NCBI RefSeq assembly: GCF_000205025.1
Contig: NZ_GL883764.1
Location: 1 to 41,250, forward strand
Source: Parasutterella excrementihominis YIT 11859
GTDB taxonomy: Bacteria > Pseudomonadota > Gammaproteobacteria > Burkholderiales > Burkholderiaceae_F
Direction of reading: 5' to 3'
DNA: 41,250 nt
A model generated the notes under the pieces. It made no database searches, had not been told where the DNA came from, and saw nothing but the letters and a program-made list of their open reading frames with translations. The first letter of the stretch is position 1; every line of letters starts with the position of its first letter. The translations under genes and the position numbers were made by a program. This document shows positions 9,985 to 17,887 of the stretch, piece after piece.

Positions 9985-9998
9985 TTGCAAAATTGCAA
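9985..9998. promoter_or_regulatory. Candidate LysR operator in the divergent promoter
   Basis: Two copies of the palindromic hexamer TTGCAA (9985-9990 and 9993-9998) lie side by side, 17 bases from the LysR start codon and 80 bases from the divergent flavoprotein start. Position and symmetry suit an autoregulatory LysR site. The exact T-N11-A core was not found at the centre, so the call is tentative. Confidence 0.4.
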
Positions 9999-10077
9999 TA
10001 TAGGTTGAGTAAAAGCGGTAGGTAGAAAAACTACGGACCGCTAATCTGTAAGTGTTCTTCACCTAAGGAGACATTTT

Positions 10078-11553
10078 ATGCAAAGAAGACAATTGTTTTT
10101 AATCTCTGCAGGCGTTGCTTTTTCACTTTCTTCTCTACCTATGACAGCAATCGCAGCAGATAAGTCAGACGTTCGATCCAACGTTTTAGTCGTTGGCGGC
10201 GGCATGGCCGGTTTGTGTGCGGCTATTTCAGCTAAACAAAGCGGGGCCTCAAAAGTAATACTCGTTGAAAAAGGCGGATTTTTAGGAGGACACTCCATTC
10301 TTTCAGGATCCGGGTATTGGATTGGAGGCACTAAGATCCAGAAAAAAGCCGGAATTGATGATTCTCTGGAAATTAACTGGCAGGATTCCCTTGAAAGAGG
10401 ATTAAAGCTGAATCGTTTCCTGAAGAGAGACACCGGCGTTGCGCGGTTGGTTTATGAACAAGGTCCTAAGGATCTGGATTGGCTTGAATCTTTGGGCGTC
10501 AAGTTTACGGACCAGCCGGCTCAAGCCATCGGCAATCGCAAACGTGTTCATTATTTTGCACCGGGTTATAGAGTCGGTTCACCGCAAGCCATTAAGGCTC
10601 TTCAGGCAAAAGCTGAATCTCTCGGAGTTGAAATTATTCTGAACACTAACCTTGTTTCCCTGATTACTGAAAGTGAAAAACGCAATGCTCGCGTCATCGG
10701 TGCAATCCTAGAAAATAACAAAGGAAACAAGTACGCAATCTATGCTGACCACGGTGTGATTCTTGCAACCGGCGGCTTTGCTAACGGCAAAGAGATGGTT
10801 GAAAAATATCATCCTTATCTGAAAGGCGTTAAATCACACGGCTCTAAGCTTAATGTCGGAGAAGGCATTAAGGCTGCAACCGCGCTTGGAGCAAATGTCA
10901 TTGTTGAACATTACGGTTTCGGCATGAACATGCTCTTTGTCGGAACACACAGCAATGTATCCATCGGTCAGCCTCTCGTTGAAGTTCCATTGATCATTGT
11001 TAATAAGAACGGACAGCGATTCCAAGATGAGACTCGCGGTTATCTCGCCGTTAACCACAAGATGGTCGAAAACAAATTCAAACTCGCCTATTGGATTCTT
11101 GACTCCAAGGCAGTTAAAAAATACAAAGATACCAGCCTAAAAATCTTCTTTGAGAAACAGAAAGTCGACAAGTTCGATAATTTAAAGGATCTTGCAAAGG
11201 CTGAAGGCATTAACTACCAAAACCTTGAAAAGACGGTTAAGGAGTACAACGAAGACGTTCTCAAGGGCAAGGACAGATATCAAAATCGTACCAAGTTACT
11301 GGATACGATTGATAAAGGACCCTACTACGCATTTGAGTGCGAGCCTCAAATTTACACATCTTATTCCGGATTAGAAATCAACAAGAAAGCTCAAGTCATG
11401 ACGACGGCCGGTACCCCAATTCCGGGACTTTATGCAGCTGGCGACGTTACAGGCCATTTGGCTTATCAAGCCGGACTAGGAGGCGGTGGAATTTCCGGAC
11501 TTGTTATGGCGACAGTATACGGAAGGATTGCCGGGGCTGAGGCTGCTAAGTAG
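10078..11553 (+). CDS. Tat-exported FAD-dependent flavocytochrome c-type reductase
   Basis: A 491-residue flavoprotein of the fumarate reductase/flavocytochrome c family. The N-terminus carries an RR motif (MQRRQLFL) and a hydrophobic stretch ending near AIAAD, so it is exported. The FAD-binding motif VVGGGMAGLCAAISAKQSG is at about 40-58 and the C-terminal FAD segment reads GLYAAGDVTGHLAYQAG. An AAGGAGA site eight bases before ATG 10078 fixes the start. It has no FMN or heme domain and no cytochrome gene beside it, so its electron donor is encoded elsewhere or shared. Divergent from a LysR regulator that probably controls it. Substrate not assignable from sequence. Confidence 0.9.
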   Translation: MQRRQLFLISAGVAFSLSSLPMTAIAADKSDVRSNVLVVGGGMAGLCAAISAKQSGASKVILVEKGGFLGGHSILSGSGYWIGGTKIQKKAGIDDSLEINWQDSLERGLKLNRFLKRDTGVARLVYEQGPKDLDWLESLGVKFTDQPAQAIGNRKRVHYFAPGYRVGSPQAIKALQAKAESLGVEIILNTNLVSLITESEKRNARVIGAILENNKGNKYAIYADHGVILATGGFANGKEMVEKYHPYLKGVKSHGSKLNVGEGIKAATALGANVIVEHYGFGMNMLFVGTHSNVSIGQPLVEVPLIIVNKNGQRFQDETRGYLAVNHKMVENKFKLAYWILDSKAVKKYKDTSLKIFFEKQKVDKFDNLKDLAKAEGINYQNLEKTVKEYNEDVLKGKDRYQNRTKLLDTIDKGPYYAFECEPQIYTSYSGLEINKKAQVMTTAGTPIPGLYAAGDVTGHLAYQAGLGGGGISGLVMATVYGRIAGAEAAK

Positions 11554-11580
11554 TCTTTGACCACTAAGTTAGTAATGATT

Positions 11581-11628
11581 GACCAGCCGGAGGGGCTTAG
11601 GTCTCCGGTTGGTCTGCTATTTTTTTTT
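11581..11628 (+). terminator. Rho-independent terminator after the LysR-linked flavoprotein
   Basis: GACCAGCCGGAG (11581-11592) pairs with CTCCGGTTGGTC (11603-11614) over 12 bp with a single G-U pair, followed by a run of nine T ending at 11628. This is the strongest intrinsic terminator in the window. Confidence 0.93.
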
Positions 11629-11719
11629 GAAAATCCTAATGTCTGACTTCGATTCACTGTTGCTAAAAGATCATTTGAGTTCGCTGTCTTCGTCATCTCC
11701 AACAGTGAATCCGAACTGT

Positions 11720-12556
11720 TTATTCTCGCGTCGGAAACCCTGACGCCTTCTTTTGCAGATTTTTATCCACAAAGACTGAAGCATTAGGACGCCGCTTCTT
11801 TTGAAGCGGAAGTGCGACAAGATTGCCTAGCTGATTCGTATCCAATACATCCTGGCAGGGAATGATGCGATCGAAGGATGACAAAGAGACCTCCATTCTG
11901 ATCTGATTCTGAGTCAGAGTGATTAGAGAATCGCAGAGAAGTCTTGCGTCTTTTGCAGAAACCAAGCCCTCAAAGAAAATCCAGATATGTATGCCTTTTC
12001 CTGAGCGAGATATTTCCAGATAAGCCGGAATGCCAAATTTCTCAGCGCACTCAAGAATGGCCTTGGCGTCATTTCTGCAATCATCCTCGTCCAAATCTAT
12101 GACAACGAAAGGACAATATCGGCCATTAACGAGCGGATAGGTTACAACCGTTTTGTTTCCTAAAAGGTGCTGTTCAATGTCTTTTGGAGTGAAGGGTTTG
12201 TAATGTTTATCAGGGCAGTTTTTGCAGAACGAATACGGTCTCGGGCATTCGCCGGAACGTTTGATGCAAATCGGAGAATATCCTACCTTTTGCGGATCGT
12301 AGAAAGATTCCCATCTTTCGGCAAAGACGTCTCCCCGTCCTTTGAACAACTCAAAGAAAAGCGAAACTTTTTGCTGCGGCGTTAATGGTGCGGAAACGGA
12401 AGGTTTCTGTTGATCCGCATCTTTGGGTGTTTCATGCGCAAAAGGAAGAATAAGAGAGGGAGTTTTCTGGGTTAGGACAGAAATTTCTTTCTGAATCTTC
12501 GACAACTCTTCTCGACGTCGATCTCTTTGAAAGATCAGATCAGCAAGCTTGCGCAC
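11720..12556 (-). pseudogene. Truncated TOTE-type archaeo-eukaryotic primase, helicase part missing
   Basis: The start is GTG 12556, preceded by AGGAG six bases away. After a short coiled N-terminus (about 1-35), the 278-residue product contains the primase domain of TOTE conflict-system proteins: LFKGRGDVFAERW, a Cys cluster (ECPRPYSFCKNCPDKHY), a catalytic DLDEDD, then SRSGKGIHIWIFF, and SFDRIIPCQD. The match runs through LVALPLQ...SVFVDKNL and then breaks off into an unrelated tail of about ten residues. Full-length family members continue into a superfamily 2 helicase and nuclease region, and none of that is present. It is therefore most likely a deletion remnant; a functional stand-alone primase cannot be excluded because the frame itself is intact. 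Such proteins are linked to conflict with mobile elements, which suits the accessory genes next to it. Confidence 0.7.
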
Positions 12557-12608
12557 TTCTATCTCCTATCCCGAAGCTTTCTCCTTCCATCTTAAAGAAT
12601 AAATCACT

Positions 12609-12830
12609 GTGAGTTCAGATAGTTATAGGAAGAGATTGATTGAGCGCATTACCGTTTGGGAACGGAAGAATTCATTGGAAACCGAATCTCAACTTCCTGA
12701 ATATGAAAAACTTTGAGCTAAGGAGCTTGAACAATACTTACGTAGAGATCACTGTTTTTTCAGGCTGTAGGTAGGATTTAAAACAATTAAAGGCTTAAGG
12801 GAGCTCTCTTTGAGAAGATCTTTTGTTCCA
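12609..12830 (+). pseudogene. Decayed coding remnant, family unknown
   Basis: Reading from GTG 12609, the translation looks protein-like (RKRLIERITVWERK, then a stop, AKELEQYLRRDH, another stop, LRELSLRRSFV), with in-frame stops and no gap in composition. No family is recognised. It lies in the 353-base gap between the truncated primase and the ATPase gene, where nothing else is visible, and is probably debris from an earlier island gene. Confidence 0.3.
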
Positions 12831-12909
12831 TTCTAGGAGATAAAATCTCGTTATATGAAACATAAAAGTCGCCAAAGCGAAGTTAACCAACACAGTCGTA
12901 AAGAACATC

Positions 12910-14190
12910 ATGCTTATTGAGTTTAAGTTTTCGAATTTTCTCTCTTATGATGAGATAACCACTTTTTCCATGGTTGCTGGGAAAGAGAGAACAAACAGCA
13001 AAACATTGGCATCGATTTCTAAGTTCAGACTGAAACTGCTTCCCTTGGCTGCCATCTACGGAGCCAATGCTTCGGGCAAAAGCAATCTCATCAAAGCGTT
13101 GGATTTCCTCAAGACATTGGTAACAACTCCGAGGCTTAAAGGGAAAATTCCCCTGCAAAATTTTTACTTTACTGAGGATAAAAATCCGATCTCCAAATTT
13201 GAGATTTCAATCCTTGTCAACGAGCTGATCTATGAATTCAAGATCGCATGCAACGAAGATGAAATCTTGTATGAGGAACTAATCGAAAGAAACAGCCGCA
13301 GCGAAAAGACTCTGTTTCTTCGGGACAATGACAAGGTTCGGATAAATCCGAACATTAATTCTTTTGAAGCCATTCAGTGCATCGCCGATCGCTCTCTGGA
13401 TCGTCCCTACTCGCTTCTCGCGACCTTGAGTTCCATGAAATTCAAACCATTTGAAGAAGTTTTCAGATGGTTCTCTGAGGAACTTAAAGTCATTTATCCG
13501 GATTCTTTTCTGGTTTCTTACGATTTAGATGTCGGTGGGAATGGTTCGTGGAACAGCCTATTGTCTGAAGTTCTGAAAAACACCGATACCGGAATATCAG
13601 CCCTTGTTTCCACTCCTGTTTCAGAGTCAGCCTTACGTCTATCTCCTTATGAGCGAAACGAACTACTTTCAACTGTGAGTTGTCAGGGAAGCCAACTCAT
13701 CAAAGAACCAGGGGGCGGACGGGTATTGGCTTATTACAAAGACGGAGATTTAGCCTTCAGGAGACTCTTTGCAGTACACGAAATTTCAGGTAAAGAATAT
13801 TTAATCCCATTAGAACAAGAATCCACCGGCACAAGGAAAATTATTGACCTTGCTCCGACCATCAACGATCTTTTGCTCAGCAAGAAGAACTGCGTTTATG
13901 TCATTGACGGAATCAACCATGGATTACACACGGAAATCAATTATTGGCTCGTGAGAAGATTCTTAGAGAATGTAAGCTCTAATACTAGGAAGCAGCTTGT
14001 CTTTACCTCCCATGATACCAACCTACTTCGGCGAGCCGGTCTTCGCAGAGATGAGATTTGGTTCGTGGAGCGGCGGCAAGACTCCTCTTCGCAGCTGGTG
14101 AATGTCGTCGAGTTTGAAGGGTTAAGGAATGATTCAAGTTTGCAGAAACTTTATGAGGAAGGAAGATTTGGAGGCTCTCCGAAACTTTAG
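12910..14190 (+). CDS. AAA15-family ATP-binding protein with an altered Walker B
   Basis: A 426-residue ABC/SMC-like ATPase of the AAA15/COG1106 type, common in abortive-infection and RloA-like defence genes. The N-terminus is typical (IEFKFSNFLSYDEITTFSM). Walker A is GANASGKS at 51-58. A signature-like STGTRKIIDLAP lies near 308-320 and the His switch is FTSHDTNLL. Walker B reads VYVIDG: Asp333 is kept but the following catalytic Glu is Gly334, which should impair ATP hydrolysis if the assignment is right. No TOPRIM or RloB-like partner follows; the next gene, DUF3800, converges from the other strand. Ribosome-binding site weak. It could be an intact member of a two-part system with the DUF3800 gene or a decayed defence ATPase. 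Confidence 0.85.
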   Translation: MLIEFKFSNFLSYDEITTFSMVAGKERTNSKTLASISKFRLKLLPLAAIYGANASGKSNLIKALDFLKTLVTTPRLKGKIPLQNFYFTEDKNPISKFEISILVNELIYEFKIACNEDEILYEELIERNSRSEKTLFLRDNDKVRINPNINSFEAIQCIADRSLDRPYSLLATLSSMKFKPFEEVFRWFSEELKVIYPDSFLVSYDLDVGGNGSWNSLLSEVLKNTDTGISALVSTPVSESALRLSPYERNELLSTVSCQGSQLIKEPGGGRVLAYYKDGDLAFRRLFAVHEISGKEYLIPLEQESTGTRKIIDLAPTINDLLLSKKNCVYVIDGINHGLHTEINYWLVRRFLENVSSNTRKQLVFTSHDTNLLRRAGLRRDEIWFVERRQDSSSQLVNVVEFEGLRNDSSLQKLYEEGRFGGSPKL

Positions 14191-14234
14191 ATCCAATTAA
14201 AGCGCCCTTCTTTGGATAACTTTTTGTTTTACAG

Positions 14235-14274
14235 TTTCCTCTCTTCCATGTCAGTTGGAGAGAGTTAGAGGAAA
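14235..14274. terminator. Inverted repeat between convergent ATPase and DUF3800 genes
   Basis: TTTCCTCT (14235-14242) and AGAGGAAA (14267-14274) are perfectly complementary, with an inner CTCTC/GAGAG pairing. It overlaps the stop codon of the DUF3800 gene (14265-14267) and is preceded by a T-rich run. It probably ends transcription from both sides. Confidence 0.5.
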
Positions 14275-14939
14275 GTTTTCGTCAGAAGAGGCGCTAAATA
14301 AGTTTTCTTTAGCTCTCTCTTGCCGGAAAAGAATTTCAAGTCCGATTTGGTAAGGCAGTCCTTGTCCAATTTTTCTTTCAACAATCTGAACGTACAGACG
14401 TAATCAGCAGCTTGGAATAATTTATAGTCCTTGGGAGAGACTTTATTAAAAACCACATTATTCAAGTAAATTGGAAGCACAGAAGCCAATATTTTTGTTA
14501 ATTCAGTCTGTCCGTTGTCGTAATAAACTTTGACAACATTAAATGAGTGAAAAAAAGAGGTGTGTTGCTGCAAAAATTGGGAGATCTGACGGGATAAATC
14601 CGAAATTAATTTCATCGGATCATTTATGTATTTTTTATCCACTAAGAAACATACACAAGAAACATCTACGTGCCTTAAAAATGCAACAAAGGCGTTTAAT
14701 ATTCTTTTTCGCTCTTGAATTTGCAAATGATTATATGGAGGCTCCCTCCTAAGAATCGGGCCCGTATGAACCACGTGGTCTATATTTAAGTTATCTAATT
14801 TCTGATCAAGAACTGAGACTTGGCTTGAGATATCAACGGCTTGATCGTGGAATACGAAAGATACGATGTAATACCGGCAATGAGGTTCAAAATTCCCAAA
14901 ATCACCTGATTCATCAATAAAAACACTCAGCTCTTTCAT
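14265..14939 (-). CDS. DUF3800 protein, RNase H-fold putative nuclease
   Basis: A 224-residue DUF3800 protein. The family hallmark is at the very N-terminus (LSVFIDESGDFG, carrying the acidic pair of an RNase H-like fold), and a second conserved acidic region reads KLFQAADYVCTF, near residues 175-186, where the family has an Asp. ATG 14939 is chosen as the start because an upstream in-frame TTG falls inside the 3' hairpin of the leader RNA. The gene follows a compact structured RNA driven by its own promoter, an arrangement known for several DUF3800 lineages. Function of the family is unproven; a nuclease controlled by, or acting with, the RNA is a reasonable inference. It faces the AAA15 ATPase gene. 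Confidence 0.88.
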   Translation of the reverse strand: MKELSVFIDESGDFGNFEPHCRYYIVSFVFHDQAVDISSQVSVLDQKLDNLNIDHVVHTGPILRREPPYNHLQIQERKRILNAFVAFLRHVDVSCVCFLVDKKYINDPMKLISDLSRQISQFLQQHTSFFHSFNVVKVYYDNGQTELTKILASVLPIYLNNVVFNKVSPKDYKLFQAADYVCTFRLLKEKLDKDCLTKSDLKFFSGKRELKKTYLAPLLTKTFL

Positions 14940-15022
14940 AAATAAAATGGCGGGACACAATCCCGCCTGTGAAGGACCAGGGTCTTTCGACCAGCCCTAG
15001 TTGCCTTTCAGCAACCTTTTCA
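14940..15022 (-). ncRNA. Structured leader RNA of the DUF3800 gene (DUF3800-motif-like)
   Basis: Read on the minus strand, three hairpins follow each other. GTTGCT-GAAA-GGCAAC is at 15015-15000. An AGGG..GGTC-GAAA-GACC..TCCT hairpin with an internal loop is at 14998-14973. GGCGGGA-TTGTG-TCCCGCC is at 14967-14949. Two are capped by GAAA tetraloops. The third ends nine bases before the DUF3800 start codon and leaves no room for a normal ribosome-binding site, so the RNA probably affects translation. Candidate structured RNAs called DUF3800 motifs are known upstream of such genes; this one fits the pattern, but which numbered motif it belongs to cannot be decided here. It might be a cis-regulator, or a substrate or antitoxin-like partner of the protein. 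Confidence 0.75.
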
Positions 15023-15028
15023 TGGTCA

Positions 15029-15057
15029 ATGTTAAAAAAATTAAACTATCTTGTCAA
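15029..15057 (-). promoter_or_regulatory. Sigma-70 promoter of the DUF3800 RNA/gene
   Basis: On the minus strand, a consensus -35 TTGACA (plus 15052-15057), a 17-base spacer and a -10 TAACAT (plus 15029-15034) predict transcription start near 15022, just before the first hairpin of the leader RNA. The -35 lies within an inverted repeat (next entry). Confidence 0.7.
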
Positions 15058-15079
15058 TCAAAAGTTGACAAAAATTGTC
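15051..15079. promoter_or_regulatory. Operator-like repeat over the -35 of the DUF3800 promoter
   Basis: TTGTCA (15051-15056) and TGACAA (15066-15071) form an inverted repeat, with a third half-site TTGTC at 15075-15079. Overlap with the -35 element suggests repression by a DNA-binding protein. No candidate repressor is encoded beside it. Confidence 0.45.
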
Positions 15080-15404
15080 GAATGTTATGTCTAGTTATCA
15101 AACTGGCGGTAAAAATAGTTGGATATCGACTAATGGGCATTATAGCAGATAGATAGCCTCTCAGAAATAAATTACCCACCATAAAAGAATTTCAACATGT
15201 ATCAATCTGCGAATTGAGAAAATCTGGAAACTATCTCGATCAATTTAATATGTATTGTTAGCGTATTAACCTCAAAGTTCTTTTAGGGAACTAAGAAGAT
15301 TGATGCACTTGCTTTCACCAAAATTTAAGGTTAACGTCAATTCCTATGCGAAATAATTAAGAGGAGAAAATTAAAGTTCCTCTAAAACACCCTGGTCTTC
15401 ATAA
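15080..15404. other. Gene-free interval
   Basis: This AT-rich stretch lies between the DUF3800 promoter and the end of the minus-strand response regulator. No open frame or RNA was recognised. A short CTTTTAGGG.. hairpin-like sequence near 15280 is too weak to call a terminator. Confidence 0.4.
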
Positions 15405-16037
15405 TTACTGGTTGAGTCGCGAAAGGATTTCTTTCAACTGAGTTTGTTCAGTCATCTTCGATTTAAGGCCAAGTTTCCCATAGGCATGAAAGCGGTGACT
15501 CTCGACGGTACGCTCACTTAATCCAAGCCGCTCGGCAATTTCAAAATTCGTCAGTCCTTCTTTTACAAGTGCCAGCACTTGCTTCTCTCTCATCGATAAA
15601 GACTGAAAACGTTTATTCAGGTCTTCAATGTTTCCCTGAGTTTGTTCTGCCGAATCTTTCCTTATACCTTCGGAAATTGCATCGATCAGCTCTTGTGGAT
15701 CGACCGGCTTCTTCAAAAGATTGTCTGCTCCTTTCCTAAATACGGATATCGCCATGTCTAGATCTGCATGTGCCGTAAGGAAGAGAATCGGGTGAGAAAA
15801 GCCCTTTTCTTTCAGGCGGTTTTGAAGTTCAACGCCGTTCATTTTTGGCATTAGATAGTCCAAGACAAGGCATCCCGGCCTCGCAGAATCATCCAAAACA
15901 AGAAAAGACTCTGCCGTCGGGTAAGTTTTAACTTCCCAGCCCTCTCCTTCCAGCATATACGCCAAGCCTTCCAACAAGTCCATATCGTCGTCAACGATAC
16001 GGATTAAAGGGAGGATTGGGTCATTCTCACTTTTCAT
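15405..16037 (-). CDS. LuxR/FixJ-type response regulator, TtrR-like
   Basis: A 210-residue regulator. It has a canonical receiver (acidic DDD near 15-17, phosphoacceptor Asp in [10 protein letters not shown], Lys in LKKPVDP) and a C-terminal LuxR helix-turn-helix ([15 protein letters not shown]...[17 protein letters not shown]). Its start overlaps the stop of the upstream sensor kinase by 11 bases, so the two are translationally coupled. It should activate respiratory genes when phosphorylated by that kinase; the divergent FMN/FAD reductase at 17888 is the obvious target. Confidence 0.93.
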   Translation of the reverse strand: MKSENDPILPLIRIVDDDMDLLEGLAYMLEGEGWEVKTYPTAESFLVLDDSARPGCLVLDYLMPKMNGVELQNRLKEKGFSHPILFLTAHADLDMAISVFRKGADNLLKKPVDPQELIDAISEGIRKDSAEQTQGNIEDLNKRFQSLSMREKQVLALVKEGLTNFEIAERLGLSERTVESHRFHAYGKLGLKSKMTEQTQLKEILSRLNQ

Positions 16038-17772
16038 TTAGGTCCTCAGGTATAGGAAGAGTCAAACAAGCCGATGCCTTTTTATCATCAACATCTAATC
16101 TAAAACATCCTCCATGGCGAGCAGCAATGGCCTTAACAATTAACAAGCCTAAGCCAAGTCCCTCCGGTTTGCTGGAGGAAAGAACATTAGAAGGAGCATC
16201 TGCCATGCTTCCGCCATTATCGGAAACAATAAGTTCAGCCTTATCGTCTTTTCTTGACAGAGCAATGGAAATTAAAGGATGGCGGCGTCGGTGCTGACTG
16301 ATTGATTCAGCAGCATTCTTTAAAAGGTTGTGTACTACCAACTCAATCTCAAGCCTGCTACCTCGCATCATTATGTTTTCATTGACAGCCACCTTTAGAG
16401 CCCCCGAATAAGAGCCCGAGTCTTTGAAATCCTTTAGTGCGGAATCCACTGCATCCGAGAGCGAGAACTTTTCATACTTTCCTGTCTTCTGCTTTGCGTA
16501 CTTACGCACATCGTCCACGATTCTTTGAGCACGATTGGACTGAGCTTCGATTTTTTCAAAGACGGTTAAGGCTTCTTCAGAACTCAAAACACCCTTCTCT
16601 GCCTTTTTCTTTGCTCCAAATAAGAAAGCTCGAATCGTTGTGAGAGGCTGCCGCAATTCATGCACGACAATTGAACTAAGCTGATCAACCACACCTAAGC
16701 GTTCGAGTGCACTGAGTTTTTCGGATACCGCCTTTTCTTTCCGTCTCAGTTCGTTCTGTTTTTTAAGAGACTCCGTTAATGATCTCGTTCTTTTACGAAC
16801 AATTTGTCCGAGAATGAAACTTAAGAAGAGTGAAGAGGCAAAAAGTCCAATGCCTAATAGGAGCCAACCCGCATATCTTGTTCTGAATTCTTTAGAGAAC
16901 CAATCCTTCAGAAATCCGAATGGACCAATTTGAAGATCTTTGAATAATTCATCAGTTTTTGTTGAGTCCGTCGCAATACTCCAACCCATTCCTCCCTCTG
17001 CCTTCGGCATTGCAAGCAGTGCTTCGGCTGCTTTCCTTGCAACAGCCGGGTCTGCTGTGGGCATCGTCGAAACAGACCAATTAGGATAAAGATCAGTGGA
17101 AGCCAGGCAGCCTGTTCCATTTGGTTTAAGACCGATACCTTTCAGGTTCTTCCATACTTCTCCGTCCTTTGGATAAGTATCTTCCAAAAAACAGCTGGAA
17201 ACTGAGCCAACGTCGGCCTTTCCTTTCAAAACAGCATCAACTACCTTTTTGAGGTCTCTTCCTACGTAATGAACAGAGCTGAAGAAGGTATAAGGGTCGT
17301 AGCCTTGTTTGACGAGTTCTCCGAGTCCGATTTGATGTCCATAGAAACCACCTTTCAGATTCGCGACCAATGAATGACCCTGCATATCTGAGATGTTATT
17401 AATCGGACTGTCTTTTCTTGTAATAAACAAAGTTCCATAGGCTTCATTGGGGTTTGGCAAGCGATCAGAGACCATAGTTGCCAATTCTTTCGCTCCTTTC
17501 TGTGCCATTCTTCTGGACAAACCGGAAGTTGAAAGAAAAATGTCGATTTTTCCCGCTTCTAAGTTTTTCTCCAGTTCAGGAAGAGGCAGACGTACGATTT
17601 TAAGATTCTGGGGGCCGAACGTATTTTTAAGAACGTTAAGCGTCGGCTCTACGATCTTCTGATTATTATCCTGCGGAGGATCTAGGCTTACACCTACGAC
17701 AACCTGTTCAGCCGCATGAACTGAAAGGAGCATTAGCTGGGATAACAGGAATATTGAGATTCGAGCAAACAT
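16027..17772 (-). CDS. Sensor histidine kinase with periplasmic PhnD-like binding domain, TtrS-like
   Basis: A 581-residue kinase. It has a signal peptide (1-20), a periplasmic PhnD/phosphonate-binding-like domain (about 22-290) and one membrane helix (about 301-324). A coiled segment leads to a HisKA domain with HELRQPLTT (phosphorylated His about 371), an N box (LLKNAAES), a G1 box (SDNGG) and a G2 box (GLGLGLL). This layout is that of the tetrathionate sensor TtrS and its relatives. The ligand cannot be read from sequence; because the pair is divergent from an FMN/FAD reductase, the acceptor reduced by that enzyme is the likely signal. All catalytic boxes are intact. Confidence 0.93.
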   Translation of the reverse strand: MFARISIFLLSQLMLLSVHAAEQVVVGVSLDPPQDNNQKIVEPTLNVLKNTFGPQNLKIVRLPLPELEKNLEAGKIDIFLSTSGLSRRMAQKGAKELATMVSDRLPNPNEAYGTLFITRKDSPINNISDMQGHSLVANLKGGFYGHQIGLGELVKQGYDPYTFFSSVHYVGRDLKKVVDAVLKGKADVGSVSSCFLEDTYPKDGEVWKNLKGIGLKPNGTGCLASTDLYPNWSVSTMPTADPAVARKAAEALLAMPKAEGGMGWSIATDSTKTDELFKDLQIGPFGFLKDWFSKEFRTRYAGWLLLGIGLFASSLFLSFILGQIVRKRTRSLTESLKKQNELRRKEKAVSEKLSALERLGVVDQLSSIVVHELRQPLTTIRAFLFGAKKKAEKGVLSSEEALTVFEKIEAQSNRAQRIVDDVRKYAKQKTGKYEKFSLSDAVDSALKDFKDSGSYSGALKVAVNENIMMRGSRLEIELVVHNLLKNAAESISQHRRRHPLISIALSRKDDKAELIVSDNGGSMADAPSNVLSSSKPEGLGLGLLIVKAIAARHGGCFRLDVDDKKASACLTLPIPEDLNEK

Positions 17773-17887
17773 TTTTAGTTGAAAGATCCCCTTTTACTAA
17801 ATTTTAAAAGGATGAGTACTTAAGTATCGAACTCGGTATCGTTATTGATGCAGCTCAATAGAAATACTCACTCAAGGAGAAATCTCA
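17773..17887. promoter_or_regulatory. Divergent promoter region of kinase and reductase
   Basis: This 115-base gap must carry promoters for both directions. The perfect palindrome TACTTAAGTA at 17817-17826 is centrally placed and could be the binding site for the response regulator. No clear -10/-35 pair was selected. Confidence 0.4.
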
